NCBI GenBank assembly: GCA_029226975.1
Contig: JAQXZB010000099.1
Coordinates: 1-64,000 of the forward strand
Reading direction: 5' to 3'
Source of the DNA: Clostridiales bacterium
Lineage (GTDB): Bacteria; Bacillota; Clostridia; UBA1381
DNA length: 64,000 nt
The position numbers were made by a program, and so were the translations under genes. Under the pieces are notes generated by a model. The model made no database searches and was not told the origin of the DNA. It saw nothing but the letters and a program-made list of their open reading frames with translations. Shown one piece after another: positions 51,637 to 60,985 of this stretch; position 1 is the stretch's first letter, and each line of letters starts with the position of its first letter.

Positions 51637-53765
51637 TGCTTTTCCTTCCCTTTCTTAATCTTAATCAGTCCGAACATATGCGCCGTTTTTTCGGGTGCGG
51701 TTGAATGAAAAAGAGTATACGGATACCTTAAGCCCTCAGTCTTTTTTGCTTCTATCTCCATTATAAAGCTGTCCGCGTCCTTGTCTATTCCCAATTTGTC
51801 AAAGGGAATTTCCACGCTTTCCCCGCAACCGAGATGTAAATGAGTTTTTACCGTTTTTTCTACCTTGGGCTCATTTTTAAACACATAGGTTATTTCCGCC
51901 GGGCATCTGAGCTGCGGAGCTGCGGCAGGCGCTCCGTTTCGGTTTACCAAGGCGCATACCTCGCCGAAATCCGTTTCCTCCGCCGAAAACATAACCTCAC
52001 CCTCACGCATTTTTGCGGGCATGGCAGTGTACAGTACAAAATCCCCTCTACCCGGAGTCTCGCTCATTATAATAAGCTTGTCATCCGAAACGGAAAACCG
52101 CACTGCCGCCCGGCGCATATCGTAATAATTTACAAATTCGTACACCGGACACCGGGATATATCCTCTTTGTCGTACACAACAGCCTCCAGTTGTGTATAA
52201 AACCATTTATTTTCTATCTCATTTTCTTTATTTTTTATAAAGAATACATACTTGCCGGGAGCAAGCTTTAATTCAAATTCATATTCGCTGCTTTGACCCG
52301 GCAGCAAATCATAGGCAAACTCCCGTTCCCTTTCGGTGTTTTTCGGAGATACGGCAAGGCTTGCGGTTCCCAAAAGCCGTCTGCCGCTTTTATTTTCAAG
52401 GCGCACTAAAACTCTGCTTATATATCTGCCGCCGGGTATCGGCTTTGCAGAGGCACTGATGCTGCACTCTGCCTTAGCGGCAATTTCTTCCCCTTCGCCC
52501 TCAACGCGTATATTTTCGGCAAATCCGCATATGTCAAGACCCAGTGCCTTAGGGGTATTTGCCCTTTTGCCGTTTACGGATATGTTTTTAAAAAGTACAT
52601 TTTTTACATCATGCTCCCCGCAAAAGCCCTCCACTCTCGAATTTGACAGCAGAATATCCCCCTCGCTTGTATATTCAATATCCGAAAAGGTTATATCACT
52701 TATACTGCCCATGGCATTGTCCCGGCTCCATACCGAGTCTGCAATTCTTATATCAAAAAGCTGCGCTCCGGGCGTGTCCTCTATTCTGATATTGTCAAAC
52801 ACAATATCCGAAACCTTTGCATGATCCCCATGGTGGATACCCATAAGCGGATAGCCGGTAGACGAGTGGATTATATCTATATTTTCAAATCTGATATTTC
52901 TCACTCTGTCGGCGCGAAGTTCCACTCCCACCTCCATGGGTCTTGCAAAATCGTTCCACAGTACGGAATTTTTAAAAACAACATTTTCCGTATTGCCCTC
53001 TCCCAATGCCTTAACCACAAAGGAATCGTCCCAAACTCTTGTGAAAATATCCGATACGGTAACATTCCTTGAGCCGCATATATCAATCCCGTCGGAGTTG
53101 CCGCGGCAGCCGAAAATTTTCACATCGCGGATATTAACATCATCACAGCCGGTTATTCTCATGCTCCAGTCATTGCTGTCATCAATGATTATTCCGTATA
53201 TGCTTACATTTTTGCAGCCTCTTATGTCTATGCTCCTTGCAAAGTCGGGACGCATTTCATAGCTGTAGCGTTCCATGCAGATTTTGCCTTTACCGCATAT
53301 GGTGAGATTTTTGCAGTTTTCGGCAATTATATTTCCCTCCAAAACCGCATCCTCCTCAAAGTACACAGCACTGTCATCCTCACTTACCCGTATTGTACCC
53401 ACGCTCTTACGGTCGTTTTTTATGACAATAAGATTTTTTGCCCGAGGTATATCATTCTCACCCTCACTCCCGGCAAATATCATAAGATTATTTTCGCATC
53501 TGCCGTTTATTTCAAGGGAAAGCTTTGCCGGACCGTCAAGATAAACATACGCACGTCCGTTTTCCGTTTTTACGGGTATATTTTTGCTTTTGGGTCTTAT
53601 AACCGCGCTTTCGATTTTTTGTTCACTCTCAACCGTAAGCACCGTTTTTTCATTTGCTTCAAGCAAAACATATTCCATTCTCGAAAAGCCGTTATAGGGC
53701 TTGGGGAAAATCCGGCAGCTTCGTACTTTTATAGGAACACCGTTTTTTGATACTTTGTAATTCAT
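51630..53765 (-). CDS. GH28/GH49-like right-handed beta-helix glycosidase
   Basis: 711 aa, no signal peptide. An N-terminal beta-sandwich (about 10-110) is followed by a parallel beta-helix (about 125-420). Candidate catalytic acids are in CRGNSDGIDICGS, which parallels the NTD of polygalacturonases, and in TRVWDDSFVVKALG, which parallels their DD motif. The GHG motif expected next is replaced by VGVELRA, so this is not a standard polygalacturonase. A C-terminal beta-rich region (about 430-711) contains Ig-like and concanavalin-like stretches. Likely an exo-acting enzyme on an imported pectic or alpha-glucan-type oligosaccharide; substrate unresolved. Confidence 0.75.
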   Translation of the reverse strand: MNYKVSKNGVPIKVRSCRIFPKPYNGFSRMEYVLLEANEKTVLTVESEQKIESAVIRPKSKNIPVKTENGRAYVYLDGPAKLSLEINGRCENNLMIFAGSEGENDIPRAKNLIVIKNDRKSVGTIRVSEDDSAVYFEEDAVLEGNIIAENCKNLTICGKGKICMERYSYEMRPDFARSIDIRGCKNVSIYGIIIDDSNDWSMRITGCDDVNIRDVKIFGCRGNSDGIDICGSRNVTVSDIFTRVWDDSFVVKALGEGNTENVVFKNSVLWNDFARPMEVGVELRADRVRNIRFENIDIIHSSTGYPLMGIHHGDHAKVSDIVFDNIRIEDTPGAQLFDIRIADSVWSRDNAMGSISDITFSDIEYTSEGDILLSNSRVEGFCGEHDVKNVLFKNISVNGKRANTPKALGLDICGFAENIRVEGEGEEIAAKAECSISASAKPIPGGRYISRVLVRLENKSGRRLLGTASLAVSPKNTEREREFAYDLLPGQSSEYEFELKLAPGKYVFFIKNKENEIENKWFYTQLEAVVYDKEDISRCPVYEFVNYYDMRRAAVRFSVSDDKLIIMSETPGRGDFVLYTAMPAKMREGEVMFSAEETDFGEVCALVNRNGAPAAAPQLRCPAEITYVFKNEPKVEKTVKTHLHLGCGESVEIPFDKLGIDKDADSFIMEIEAKKTEGLRYPYTLFHSTAPEKTAHMFGLIKIKKGKEKQC

Positions 53766-53784
53766 ATATATCTCCTTAAAACAA

Positions 53785-53812
53785 GAGAGGGGACATGGGG
53801 GTCCCCTCTTTT
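53785..53812 (-). terminator. Strong hairpin between the GH141-like and GH28-like genes
   Basis: AGAGGGGAC pairs with GTCCCCTCT around a C-rich loop (53786-53809); on the minus strand CTTGTTTT follows. Only 52 bp separate the genes, leaving little room for a new promoter. Confidence 0.65.
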
Positions 53813-53817
53813 AAATT

Positions 53818-56703
53818 TTAATTATTTATAGGACCTACGGGTGCATTATTGCCCATTTTGCTCATATCAACATTTTGGAATTCGGGAATTTCCTTAAATA
53901 CCTCGCTGTCCGCTTTAAGGGAATAATCCCCGCCTGCATAATTCACAAAGCCCGGATCGGAGGTGGTTACATAGTTATTGCTTCCCTTTATCAGCTCAAC
54001 AGCACCGCGGGTACTTTGCGGATTTACCGTTCCGTTGGTCTGACTGAGCTTGAATTTCAGGTTTACAACCAGGTTTTCGTCAAATACATTGGTTGCAACC
54101 GACTTGTAATACTCGTCCTTAAAGGTTGCAAGCTCCGGATACTTCTGAGCAAATATCGGATTTGCCGCATATTTTTGGGCAAGCTCCACTCTTTCCTTTT
54201 CCTCCGTCTTTGTCATATCCCAGGTTGCGCCCGCGGAATATGTGTTCCAGCCGAGGAAGGTGGCGCTGCAGTCAACAAATATATTGCCCTTAATCGTATT
54301 GCGGTTGCCCTGCGCCGTAACGCCGATTACGTTGTTTGCGCCGTCCGAGCCGATATTTGCAAATACGTTGTTGTATATCTGAAGCGCATGGCCGTAATTA
54401 TCGGTTCTTATTCCCGAAACGTTAAGCTGCTTTTTATACTCGCCTACCGGGAATATGCCTATATTATAGATATAGTTGTTGCGTATAACGCTTCCTCTCC
54501 ACTGGGGCATATACTCGTTTCTTGTGTATATTGCGTCCATATCCAGACATTCCTTGACCGCGTCATGAATTTTGTTGTACTCAATTATGTGGTCATTTCC
54601 ATGATAGTTGAATATACAGTGCGGTGCGTCGTAAATATCATTATACGCCACATGAATACCCACTCCGTGCATTGCAATTGCGGGAACATATGCCTTTTGC
54701 AGATAGCCCACTCTGTGAATATTGTTGTTTATAATCGTATTGCCGCTTGGCTCTAAGGTTTCCAAATCACCGCCGCGCAGATACAGACCCGTTCCGCCGA
54801 TATTCTTTATGTGGTTGCTTTCAAGATGCACATTCGTTCCGTTAATGATAATTCCGCCGGAGCCGAAATTGAAGATATTGCAGTTTTTCACATCAATATG
54901 ATCCACTCCGCCGCCCTCATCGACAAAGCCGTCCCATACATGACCGGGGAAGGTCTGCGAATCGGTGTATTTGTCAATATCCGCAATATATACCGATGAA
55001 CCGGAGCCTTTTTTGAAGTTTGCGCCGTTTAAGTCGGCTCCGCGCGATACCATCCAATCCTTGAAGCTCGGTATGCTGTATCCCGCGCTTGTTCCGATTA
55101 CGGCATAGCCTCTGCCGCCCTCCATGGTTATGTTGCTTACGGAAACATACTTGGCTCCGTTAAAGTTGAATATCGGAGTTTTCAGCATGGTAAGACCCAT
55201 ATCATAATCCTTTGTATCGAAATCCGCAGGCGGATAGTAGTAGAGTACGCCGCTGTCGCGGTCAATATAATACTCGCCCTCGCTGTCAAGCTCCTCAAGG
55301 AGATTTTCTCCAAAGAACCAACCGTTGGTATAGTATGTATTTATACGTCCCTCTTTTATGGTAAGAAGCTTCTTTGCGTTATCAATCTTTTCAATCGGAT
55401 AGGTGTTGTTTTCGTAGTTTATTGATATTGTACCGACGATATATGCGTCCTTTGCGTCCTTCCACTTGGAAATCCTGTCATCGCTGTATTTAAAGCCGAA
55501 GCTTTCCGCGTCCACATCGTCTGTCGGTACGGACAAAGAACCGCTGTTGGGGTAACGGGCAAGGGTCTGGTTTTCATCGTTTACAATAAGCTCCGCCTGA
55601 GCATAGCGTCCCTTGTTGAAATAATGATAGCCCCTTGTGCTAAGCTCGCCGTAATCCTCTATGCCATGTTCCTTAAGATTTACCATGCGCACCTTTTCGG
55701 CCGCCTTTTTATCGAGCATTATTTTCTTTGCGTTCTCGTCCGCCGGCTTAAACCAGCTTTTTTCAATAGGCGTCTGACCGGAGATTGTAACCTCCTCGCC
55801 GGGATATGCGGTATAGGTTATAACGCTTCCCTCCCTGCCGGAGTCCTCCGCGGTAAAGGTCATTCCCTCGTCCATGTAATATGTGCCGCCTCTTAAATAA
55901 ACCGTTACGCCGCCGTCGGGAAGATTTCCGGCCGTATTCATGGAGCGTACAGCTTCCTTTGCCCTGTTTACGGTTGCAAAGGGTGAGCCCTCGCTTCCGT
56001 CATTATTGTCATTTCCCGAAGGGGAAACATACAGCTTTGCCGAAGCCTCCGTCACACCGGTGCCGGCAATTGCCCCTGTGCCGGGCTGCTGTATTCCTCC
56101 GTTTTTGTCAATAAGCCTTCCGGCGATAACGCCCGCCTCGGCTCTGGTTACATATCTTTGGGGATTGAAACGGTTTTCATGATCTCCGTTTATTATTTTC
56201 TTATCGTAAGCCACAAGAACATAGGGCTTGTAATTTTCATCAATTTCCGCCCAGTCATATACCTTTGCCTTAACGGCATTTTCATCTGCCACATTGGTAT
56301 CCGAAAGAGCGTTTGCCGCAATTTTTGCCGCCTGAGAGCGGGTTATCGGCGCATTGTAATCCGTATATTCACCAGCTTCGACAAGCCCTGTCTCAACCGC
56401 CTTTTGTATATACGGCGTCGCCCAGTAACCCTCTCCCGTCTCGGCTTCAAATCCTAAGGACTTTACTGTCACCGTAATAAATTCGGCAGCGCTTATGTAT
56501 TCGTCCGGGTGCATTGTGCCGTCATCATAGCCGTTTATGATGCCGTATCCGTTAAGACGCATCATTATGGATTTTGACCAGTGATTTGCAAGGTCCGAAA
56601 ATTCCGGCTCCCTCGTTATCGCGGCAAAGCCCGCGGACTGCACCGTCAATGCCAAAAGAACGGACATTGCGGTTATTTTTCCAAGTTTGCCCATAAGGTT
56701 CAT
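53818..56703 (-). CDS. SLH-anchored GH141-like beta-helix enzyme
   Basis: 961 aa. Signal peptide (1-27), three N-terminal SLH repeats (about 30-200: FSDLANHWSKSIMMRLNGYGIINGYDDG-type, ITRSQAAKIAANAL, YVTRAEAGVIAGRL), then from about 215 the segment LYVSPSGNDNNDGSEGSPFA with ATVNRAKEAVRSM. This opening and the following YLRGGTYYMDEGMTF, VTISGQTPI and long parallel beta-helix with Asn ladders match GH141. Known GH141 members are an alpha-L-fucosidase acting on rhamnogalacturonan II and a xylanase. With fucI in the same block, a surface alpha-fucosidase is my preferred reading. The helix repeats include HLESNHIKNIGGTGLYLRGG and NTIKGNIFVDCSATFLGWN. Confidence 0.8.
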   Translation of the reverse strand: MNLMGKLGKITAMSVLLALTVQSAGFAAITREPEFSDLANHWSKSIMMRLNGYGIINGYDDGTMHPDEYISAAEFITVTVKSLGFEAETGEGYWATPYIQKAVETGLVEAGEYTDYNAPITRSQAAKIAANALSDTNVADENAVKAKVYDWAEIDENYKPYVLVAYDKKIINGDHENRFNPQRYVTRAEAGVIAGRLIDKNGGIQQPGTGAIAGTGVTEASAKLYVSPSGNDNNDGSEGSPFATVNRAKEAVRSMNTAGNLPDGGVTVYLRGGTYYMDEGMTFTAEDSGREGSVITYTAYPGEEVTISGQTPIEKSWFKPADENAKKIMLDKKAAEKVRMVNLKEHGIEDYGELSTRGYHYFNKGRYAQAELIVNDENQTLARYPNSGSLSVPTDDVDAESFGFKYSDDRISKWKDAKDAYIVGTISINYENNTYPIEKIDNAKKLLTIKEGRINTYYTNGWFFGENLLEELDSEGEYYIDRDSGVLYYYPPADFDTKDYDMGLTMLKTPIFNFNGAKYVSVSNITMEGGRGYAVIGTSAGYSIPSFKDWMVSRGADLNGANFKKGSGSSVYIADIDKYTDSQTFPGHVWDGFVDEGGGVDHIDVKNCNIFNFGSGGIIINGTNVHLESNHIKNIGGTGLYLRGGDLETLEPSGNTIINNNIHRVGYLQKAYVPAIAMHGVGIHVAYNDIYDAPHCIFNYHGNDHIIEYNKIHDAVKECLDMDAIYTRNEYMPQWRGSVIRNNYIYNIGIFPVGEYKKQLNVSGIRTDNYGHALQIYNNVFANIGSDGANNVIGVTAQGNRNTIKGNIFVDCSATFLGWNTYSAGATWDMTKTEEKERVELAQKYAANPIFAQKYPELATFKDEYYKSVATNVFDENLVVNLKFKLSQTNGTVNPQSTRGAVELIKGSNNYVTTSDPGFVNYAGGDYSLKADSEVFKEIPEFQNVDMSKMGNNAPVGPINN

Positions 56704-56722
56704 CTCCTTCCATGGAATTTAT

Positions 56723-56752
56723 CCGGCAGGGCGCTCCCGCGCCCCGCCGCGG
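56723..56752 (-). other. GC-rich stem-loop between the binding-protein and GH141-like genes
   Basis: CCGGCAGGGCGC and GCGCCCCGCCG pair around TCCC with one mismatch. No T run follows on the minus strand, so it looks more like an mRNA 3'-stabilising stem-loop than a terminator, as often seen after solute-binding-protein genes. Confidence 0.5.
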
Positions 56753-56754
56753 TT

Positions 56755-58299
56755 TTATTTATTTGAATTTTGCGTTCTCCATTCGTCTATCTGCCGCTGT
56801 ATTTCCTCAACAATCTTATCGTCACCCGCGGCAATAAGCTTTTCCTGGAACTCATTGTATAAGCCCATCGGGTCAGCCGCCGCACCGGAATTTAACGAGG
56901 TCTTGTACTCACCCACAACCGCCGTTACCTGTGCAAGCTCTATCTTTATGGGGTCTGTATCGAGTGTAAATCCTTGAAGCTTTGAGCTTCTTGCCGAATC
57001 GTTTACATTCTTTATAAACTCGTTTTTAAGCGTAGGACTCTTGTCCTCCATGTATATCTCATAACCGTTGAAGGTGTTGCCTATCGCCCATCTGTATTGT
57101 CCGTAGGGGCTTTCCGAGGTGGGCTGCGAGGTGTAACCTATGGGCTGAATTTCCGCATCGTTTACCTTTGTGTAATGCTCACCCTCTATACCGTATACAA
57201 GCAGATTATACAAATCCTTTCCCTTTTCCGTATTCATAAGCTCTATAAGCTTCATGGCGCGTTCGGGATGCTTTGAATTTATTGAAATCGCCGTATTTGA
57301 CGCGGAAGCCGCGTAGGGTATGTAATGCTCGCTTTCAAAGGGTATTTTTACATATGCCGTTGAGCCTGCCGCCTTTTTGGTGTCTATTTCTGACTGAGTG
57401 GGCATATAGCCCTGACCTACAAGGTAGTTGCCGCCGCCCTTGACCTCGTAAACCTCGTTTCCCACATTTTCGGCGGTAAGTATATCCTTTCTGATATATC
57501 CCTTGCTAAACCAGTCGGCATATACCTCCACAAAGGTTTTGTACTCCGGTGTTCTGTAGAGATTTATCGGCGTATAATCGTCGCCGTCCGCTTTTATCTT
57601 ATAGGGATTGGATATCCATTCATAGCCCTTTTCAACATGGTCCGCAAATCCGAATACGCCCTTTTTAAGGTCGCCTCCGTCCTTTATCAGCTTTATGTAT
57701 TCCTCAATCTTATCCCAGGATTCCTTATCCATTGTTTCCTTTGATGAAAAGAATGCGGTAAGCTCCTCGGGGTTTATCTTATCCTTGTATTTTTCATAAA
57801 TATCTATCGGGAAATCCAATGACGATACATATGATACCATCTGCTGCATACAGGGAATACTGTAGAGCTTGCCGTCAACTCTTTGCTTATCCATGATCGC
57901 CTCGGGAATTTCCTCCTTAATTGACGGTGCAACCTTGTCTATAAGCTCATCAAGCTCCAGATATGAGCCTTTCTTTACCTCGCTTGCATAAGGAAGCATC
58001 CAGCCATGCCATACTATGTCCAAATCCTCCTGTGACGCACTGGCAAGCTTCCACTTTTCCGCATAATCCGCGGAGGCTATGCACTCAAATTCCACCGTTG
58101 TGTTTGGCAGATAATTTGCAAGCTCCTCGTTAAATTTATCCCATACCTTCTGTGAATCCTTCTGTTCGCCAGGACCTACGAAAATCCATTTGAGCGTAAC
58201 CTGCTCATCCTCAACATCCGCCGTATTCTGTGCTCCGCAGCCGCTCAGAAGCATTGCCGACGCAGCCGCAAGCGCCAATATTTTTTTAAAAGCCTTCAT
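56755..58299 (-). CDS. Sugar ABC transporter substrate-binding lipoprotein (family 1, DUF3502 type)
   Basis: 514 aa. Lipoprotein signal with lipobox LLSGCGAQN (Cys about 21). A periplasmic-binding-protein fold follows, with SMPC-like SIPCMQQMVSYVSS, KHPERAMKLIELMNTEKGKDLYN and a C-terminal DUF3502-type end (YRWAIGNTFNGYEIYMED, VGEYKTSLNSGAADP-like). Such lipoproteins capture complex oligosaccharides and hand them to a YtcP/LplB-type permease pair. No permease gene is present downstream or upstream in the window, so partners must be elsewhere. GAGAGGAG precedes the ATG. The SLH gene upstream ends 24 bp before it. Confidence 0.9.
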   Translation of the reverse strand: MKAFKKILALAAASAMLLSGCGAQNTADVEDEQVTLKWIFVGPGEQKDSQKVWDKFNEELANYLPNTTVEFECIASADYAEKWKLASASQEDLDIVWHGWMLPYASEVKKGSYLELDELIDKVAPSIKEEIPEAIMDKQRVDGKLYSIPCMQQMVSYVSSLDFPIDIYEKYKDKINPEELTAFFSSKETMDKESWDKIEEYIKLIKDGGDLKKGVFGFADHVEKGYEWISNPYKIKADGDDYTPINLYRTPEYKTFVEVYADWFSKGYIRKDILTAENVGNEVYEVKGGGNYLVGQGYMPTQSEIDTKKAAGSTAYVKIPFESEHYIPYAASASNTAISINSKHPERAMKLIELMNTEKGKDLYNLLVYGIEGEHYTKVNDAEIQPIGYTSQPTSESPYGQYRWAIGNTFNGYEIYMEDKSPTLKNEFIKNVNDSARSSKLQGFTLDTDPIKIELAQVTAVVGEYKTSLNSGAAADPMGLYNEFQEKLIAAGDDKIVEEIQRQIDEWRTQNSNK

Positions 58300-58323
58300 T
58301 TTTAAACTCCTCTCGGTTATTAT

Positions 58324-60951
58324 TTATCTGAATATAACTACCAGCTTGGGCGACCACCAAAATGCGTTTATAAGCACTGTGTCACCCTCGCATATATCAG
58401 CGGTGGAGGAATTGTAAACCTTCCCGTCACTGCTGTCGTATCTGTAAACGGTGCCGTTTATAAGCAGCGTCTGATACCTTTCATTACCGCTTCTGTCGTA
58501 ATAGTACACAAGCGCTGTTCTGCCGTTCTCGGACATGGATATAACTTTTGCAACGGTATTTCCGTTTCTTTGAAGATCATCTCCGTCTATACGCACCGGA
58601 CCTATATCGTCCACCCGCACAAGAACTCTTATCATCTCCAGCTTATTGTTGGAGGTGGTGTATTCCACAACGTCCCCGCGCTTTAAATCCTCTATTTTCA
58701 CATCGCTGTAATTTACTCTGCTGCTCCAGTTGGTGTTTGGCTGATTGTAAATTACATTATCTCCCGCAAGTATGCTCGTTCCGCCAATGAAGTTAAGGCA
58801 GGTGCATACCTCTCCGTCATCGTCAAGAGCATAGGAAATGCTGTCTATGATTACCGGCGTGTTGTAGCTTCCCTCATTGGCGGTGTTTGTGGTAATCGCG
58901 CCTATGCTTCCCGCCGCACCGGCGTCATAAATGCGTATGGGTGCCGGCAGGCTCACATCAGTTGAGCTTAGCTTGCTTGCAATTTTATATGCCTTTTCGT
59001 CCTTTCTGTCGCCGGGTATCATGAACTGTATGCTCTGACCGTCAACGAAGCTGAAGGGATATTTGTCAGCCATGTTCTTGTAAAATCGCACACCGCTTTG
59101 CATCTGGGCATTCATTACGAATTTATCCTCCGATGCGATATAATATTTTTCCTGGCTTTTATCCTCGGCGGTTTCTATACTTGTTAGCAGTCCGCTGTCT
59201 GAGCTTTTGTATATAATAAGCTGATTTACTGTTCCGTCCTCGCCGCTTTGCTTTAAAAGTCCGACCACATCGCTTTTTGCCACCTTCCGACCGTTTACCT
59301 TGATGTTTTCCGAAAAGTCGAGAGTTTCAAAATTACCCTCCTTTGTAAACAGCCTGATTGAGCCTTTTTCCTCATTTTCATCATAATAGCATTTTACGAC
59401 ATAGGCATAATTCTTTCCGGTTTTAACTACCGTATACGCTTCTAACTTGTTAAAGCTGTCTATATAGAATGTGCCGTCATTGTCCATCATCGGCTCGTAG
59501 GTATTTTGCTGACCCTCCGAAAGTCGGCGCTCATAATCCTTTGTGAATATGTATCTTGAGCCGTCCTCCAAGGTTACCCCTCGCTCGCCCTTGTCAGTAA
59601 ATATGTCAACCGCTCTTCCTGTTACCTTATTGTTTGAAATATACACCTCCGCAAGGGTATCGCCCTGGGTATTACGGCTTATCGCAACGGATACAACGCT
59701 TCCCGATGATATTGAAGAAAATTCTGTTTCTTCTCCGTCCATATAATATTTGGATTTTATTTTGCTCTTTTCTCCCAACCCCAAGGAGCCTGCGTCATAT
59801 TTAAAATTCAATATTTGATCCGTCGAAACAACCTTATCCACCACAAAGGTTTCGTACTCCTTTATGATAACAACGTCATACTTTCCGTCCGCGTCATTGT
59901 CAATCAGGCGCACAAAGCCGTTTTCCGTCAGCAAATCCTGATCTGTCGCCGCATCAAGCTTTTTCCCGTTGTAAATAAATACCGCATTCTCATCTATATT
60001 TACCGATTTTGTTTTATTGTTATAATAATAGTTAAATATTTTCTTTGTTGTGGTCTTAAGAATATCCTCGTCCTTCACTTCCACAACCTTGTTGTTGTCG
60101 TCCTGTGTAAGATGCACAAGGTTATACTCTCCGTCCTCGGATTTGTAATATGCCTTTACCTTCAATCCCAAATAATTTGAAATATCCTCACTGCCCTTTT
60201 CAAACATCTCACCGCCTATTTTGCAGGCTGTGTCCTTATATTCCGCAGCGGGCGATTCAAGGGAGGTATTTTCATATGCCTCAACCACTCCGATATATCT
60301 GTACAAATCAAGAGCGTATGACATATACATCTTATCCGTTATTTCCTCCTCAACGGGAAATCCGTCCTTATAGCCGTTTATTACGATAAATCTTCTGCTT
60401 TCAAGAGTATTTTGTATAATAACAGCCGCATCTCCTACCGTTACCTGTGCGTCACTGCCTCCTTTTATACCGCTTATCAGACTGTTTGATACCGCCAGTG
60501 AGAAATACCCGGCCGGGTATCCTCCCTGATTTTCGGCCCAGTTTGAATACCCCAAAACGGATACCATTACCTTTATGACTCCGCCCACTGTTATCGGCTC
60601 ATCGGGTTTAAATTCGCCGTTGCCGTAGCCGGTCATAATACCTCTGTCATATAAATATTCAATGCTCGCCGCCGCATCGTTATCTGGCAGCACATCGGTA
60701 TAAATCCTGCGCGGTGAGGGTGAAAGATTTTCCGCTCCCGCCGCTTTTGCCGCCGCTTTGGCAAATTCGGCTCTTGTTACGGGGTTTTGGGCGTCCTCCA
60801 AGGCAACGCCCGAAAATATCCCCAAATCGTTTAAAAGAGAAATCGCCTCACTCTGTGCGCTGCTTATGTTCAAATCCTCCTGCGCAAATGACAGGCACAT
60901 AGGAAGCAGCAGACATATAAGCATAGCGCAGATGCCGGTTATTTTCTTCAT
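58324..60951 (-). CDS. Secreted SLH-domain surface protein of unknown function
   Basis: 875 aa. Signal peptide (about 1-24), three N-terminal SLH repeats (about 32-190), of which the second is clearest: RIYTDVLPDNDAAASIEYLY with MTGYGNGEFKPDEPITVG. The remaining 680 residues are beta-rich with no family I recognise: repeated 'VEVKDEDILKTTTKK', 'EYETFVVDKVVSTDQIL' and 'RGDVVEYTTSNNKLEMIRVLV' style strands that look like serial small beta-barrels. It could be an S-layer structural protein or a scaffold for the enzymes of the block. Gap of 34 bp to the upstream SLH gene. Confidence 0.82.
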   Translation of the reverse strand: MKKITGICAMLICLLLPMCLSFAQEDLNISSAQSEAISLLNDLGIFSGVALEDAQNPVTRAEFAKAAAKAAGAENLSPSPRRIYTDVLPDNDAAASIEYLYDRGIMTGYGNGEFKPDEPITVGGVIKVMVSVLGYSNWAENQGGYPAGYFSLAVSNSLISGIKGGSDAQVTVGDAAVIIQNTLESRRFIVINGYKDGFPVEEEITDKMYMSYALDLYRYIGVVEAYENTSLESPAAEYKDTACKIGGEMFEKGSEDISNYLGLKVKAYYKSEDGEYNLVHLTQDDNNKVVEVKDEDILKTTTKKIFNYYYNNKTKSVNIDENAVFIYNGKKLDAATDQDLLTENGFVRLIDNDADGKYDVVIIKEYETFVVDKVVSTDQILNFKYDAGSLGLGEKSKIKSKYYMDGEETEFSSISSGSVVSVAISRNTQGDTLAEVYISNNKVTGRAVDIFTDKGERGVTLEDGSRYIFTKDYERRLSEGQQNTYEPMMDNDGTFYIDSFNKLEAYTVVKTGKNYAYVVKCYYDENEEKGSIRLFTKEGNFETLDFSENIKVNGRKVAKSDVVGLLKQSGEDGTVNQLIIYKSSDSGLLTSIETAEDKSQEKYYIASEDKFVMNAQMQSGVRFYKNMADKYPFSFVDGQSIQFMIPGDRKDEKAYKIASKLSSTDVSLPAPIRIYDAGAAGSIGAITTNTANEGSYNTPVIIDSISYALDDDGEVCTCLNFIGGTSILAGDNVIYNQPNTNWSSRVNYSDVKIEDLKRGDVVEYTTSNNKLEMIRVLVRVDDIGPVRIDGDDLQRNGNTVAKVISMSENGRTALVYYYDRSGNERYQTLLINGTVYRYDSSDGKVYNSSTADICEGDTVLINAFWWSPKLVVIFR

Positions 60952-60985
60952 ATACTCGTCTCCTTTCCTTAAATCCCGTTAATTT

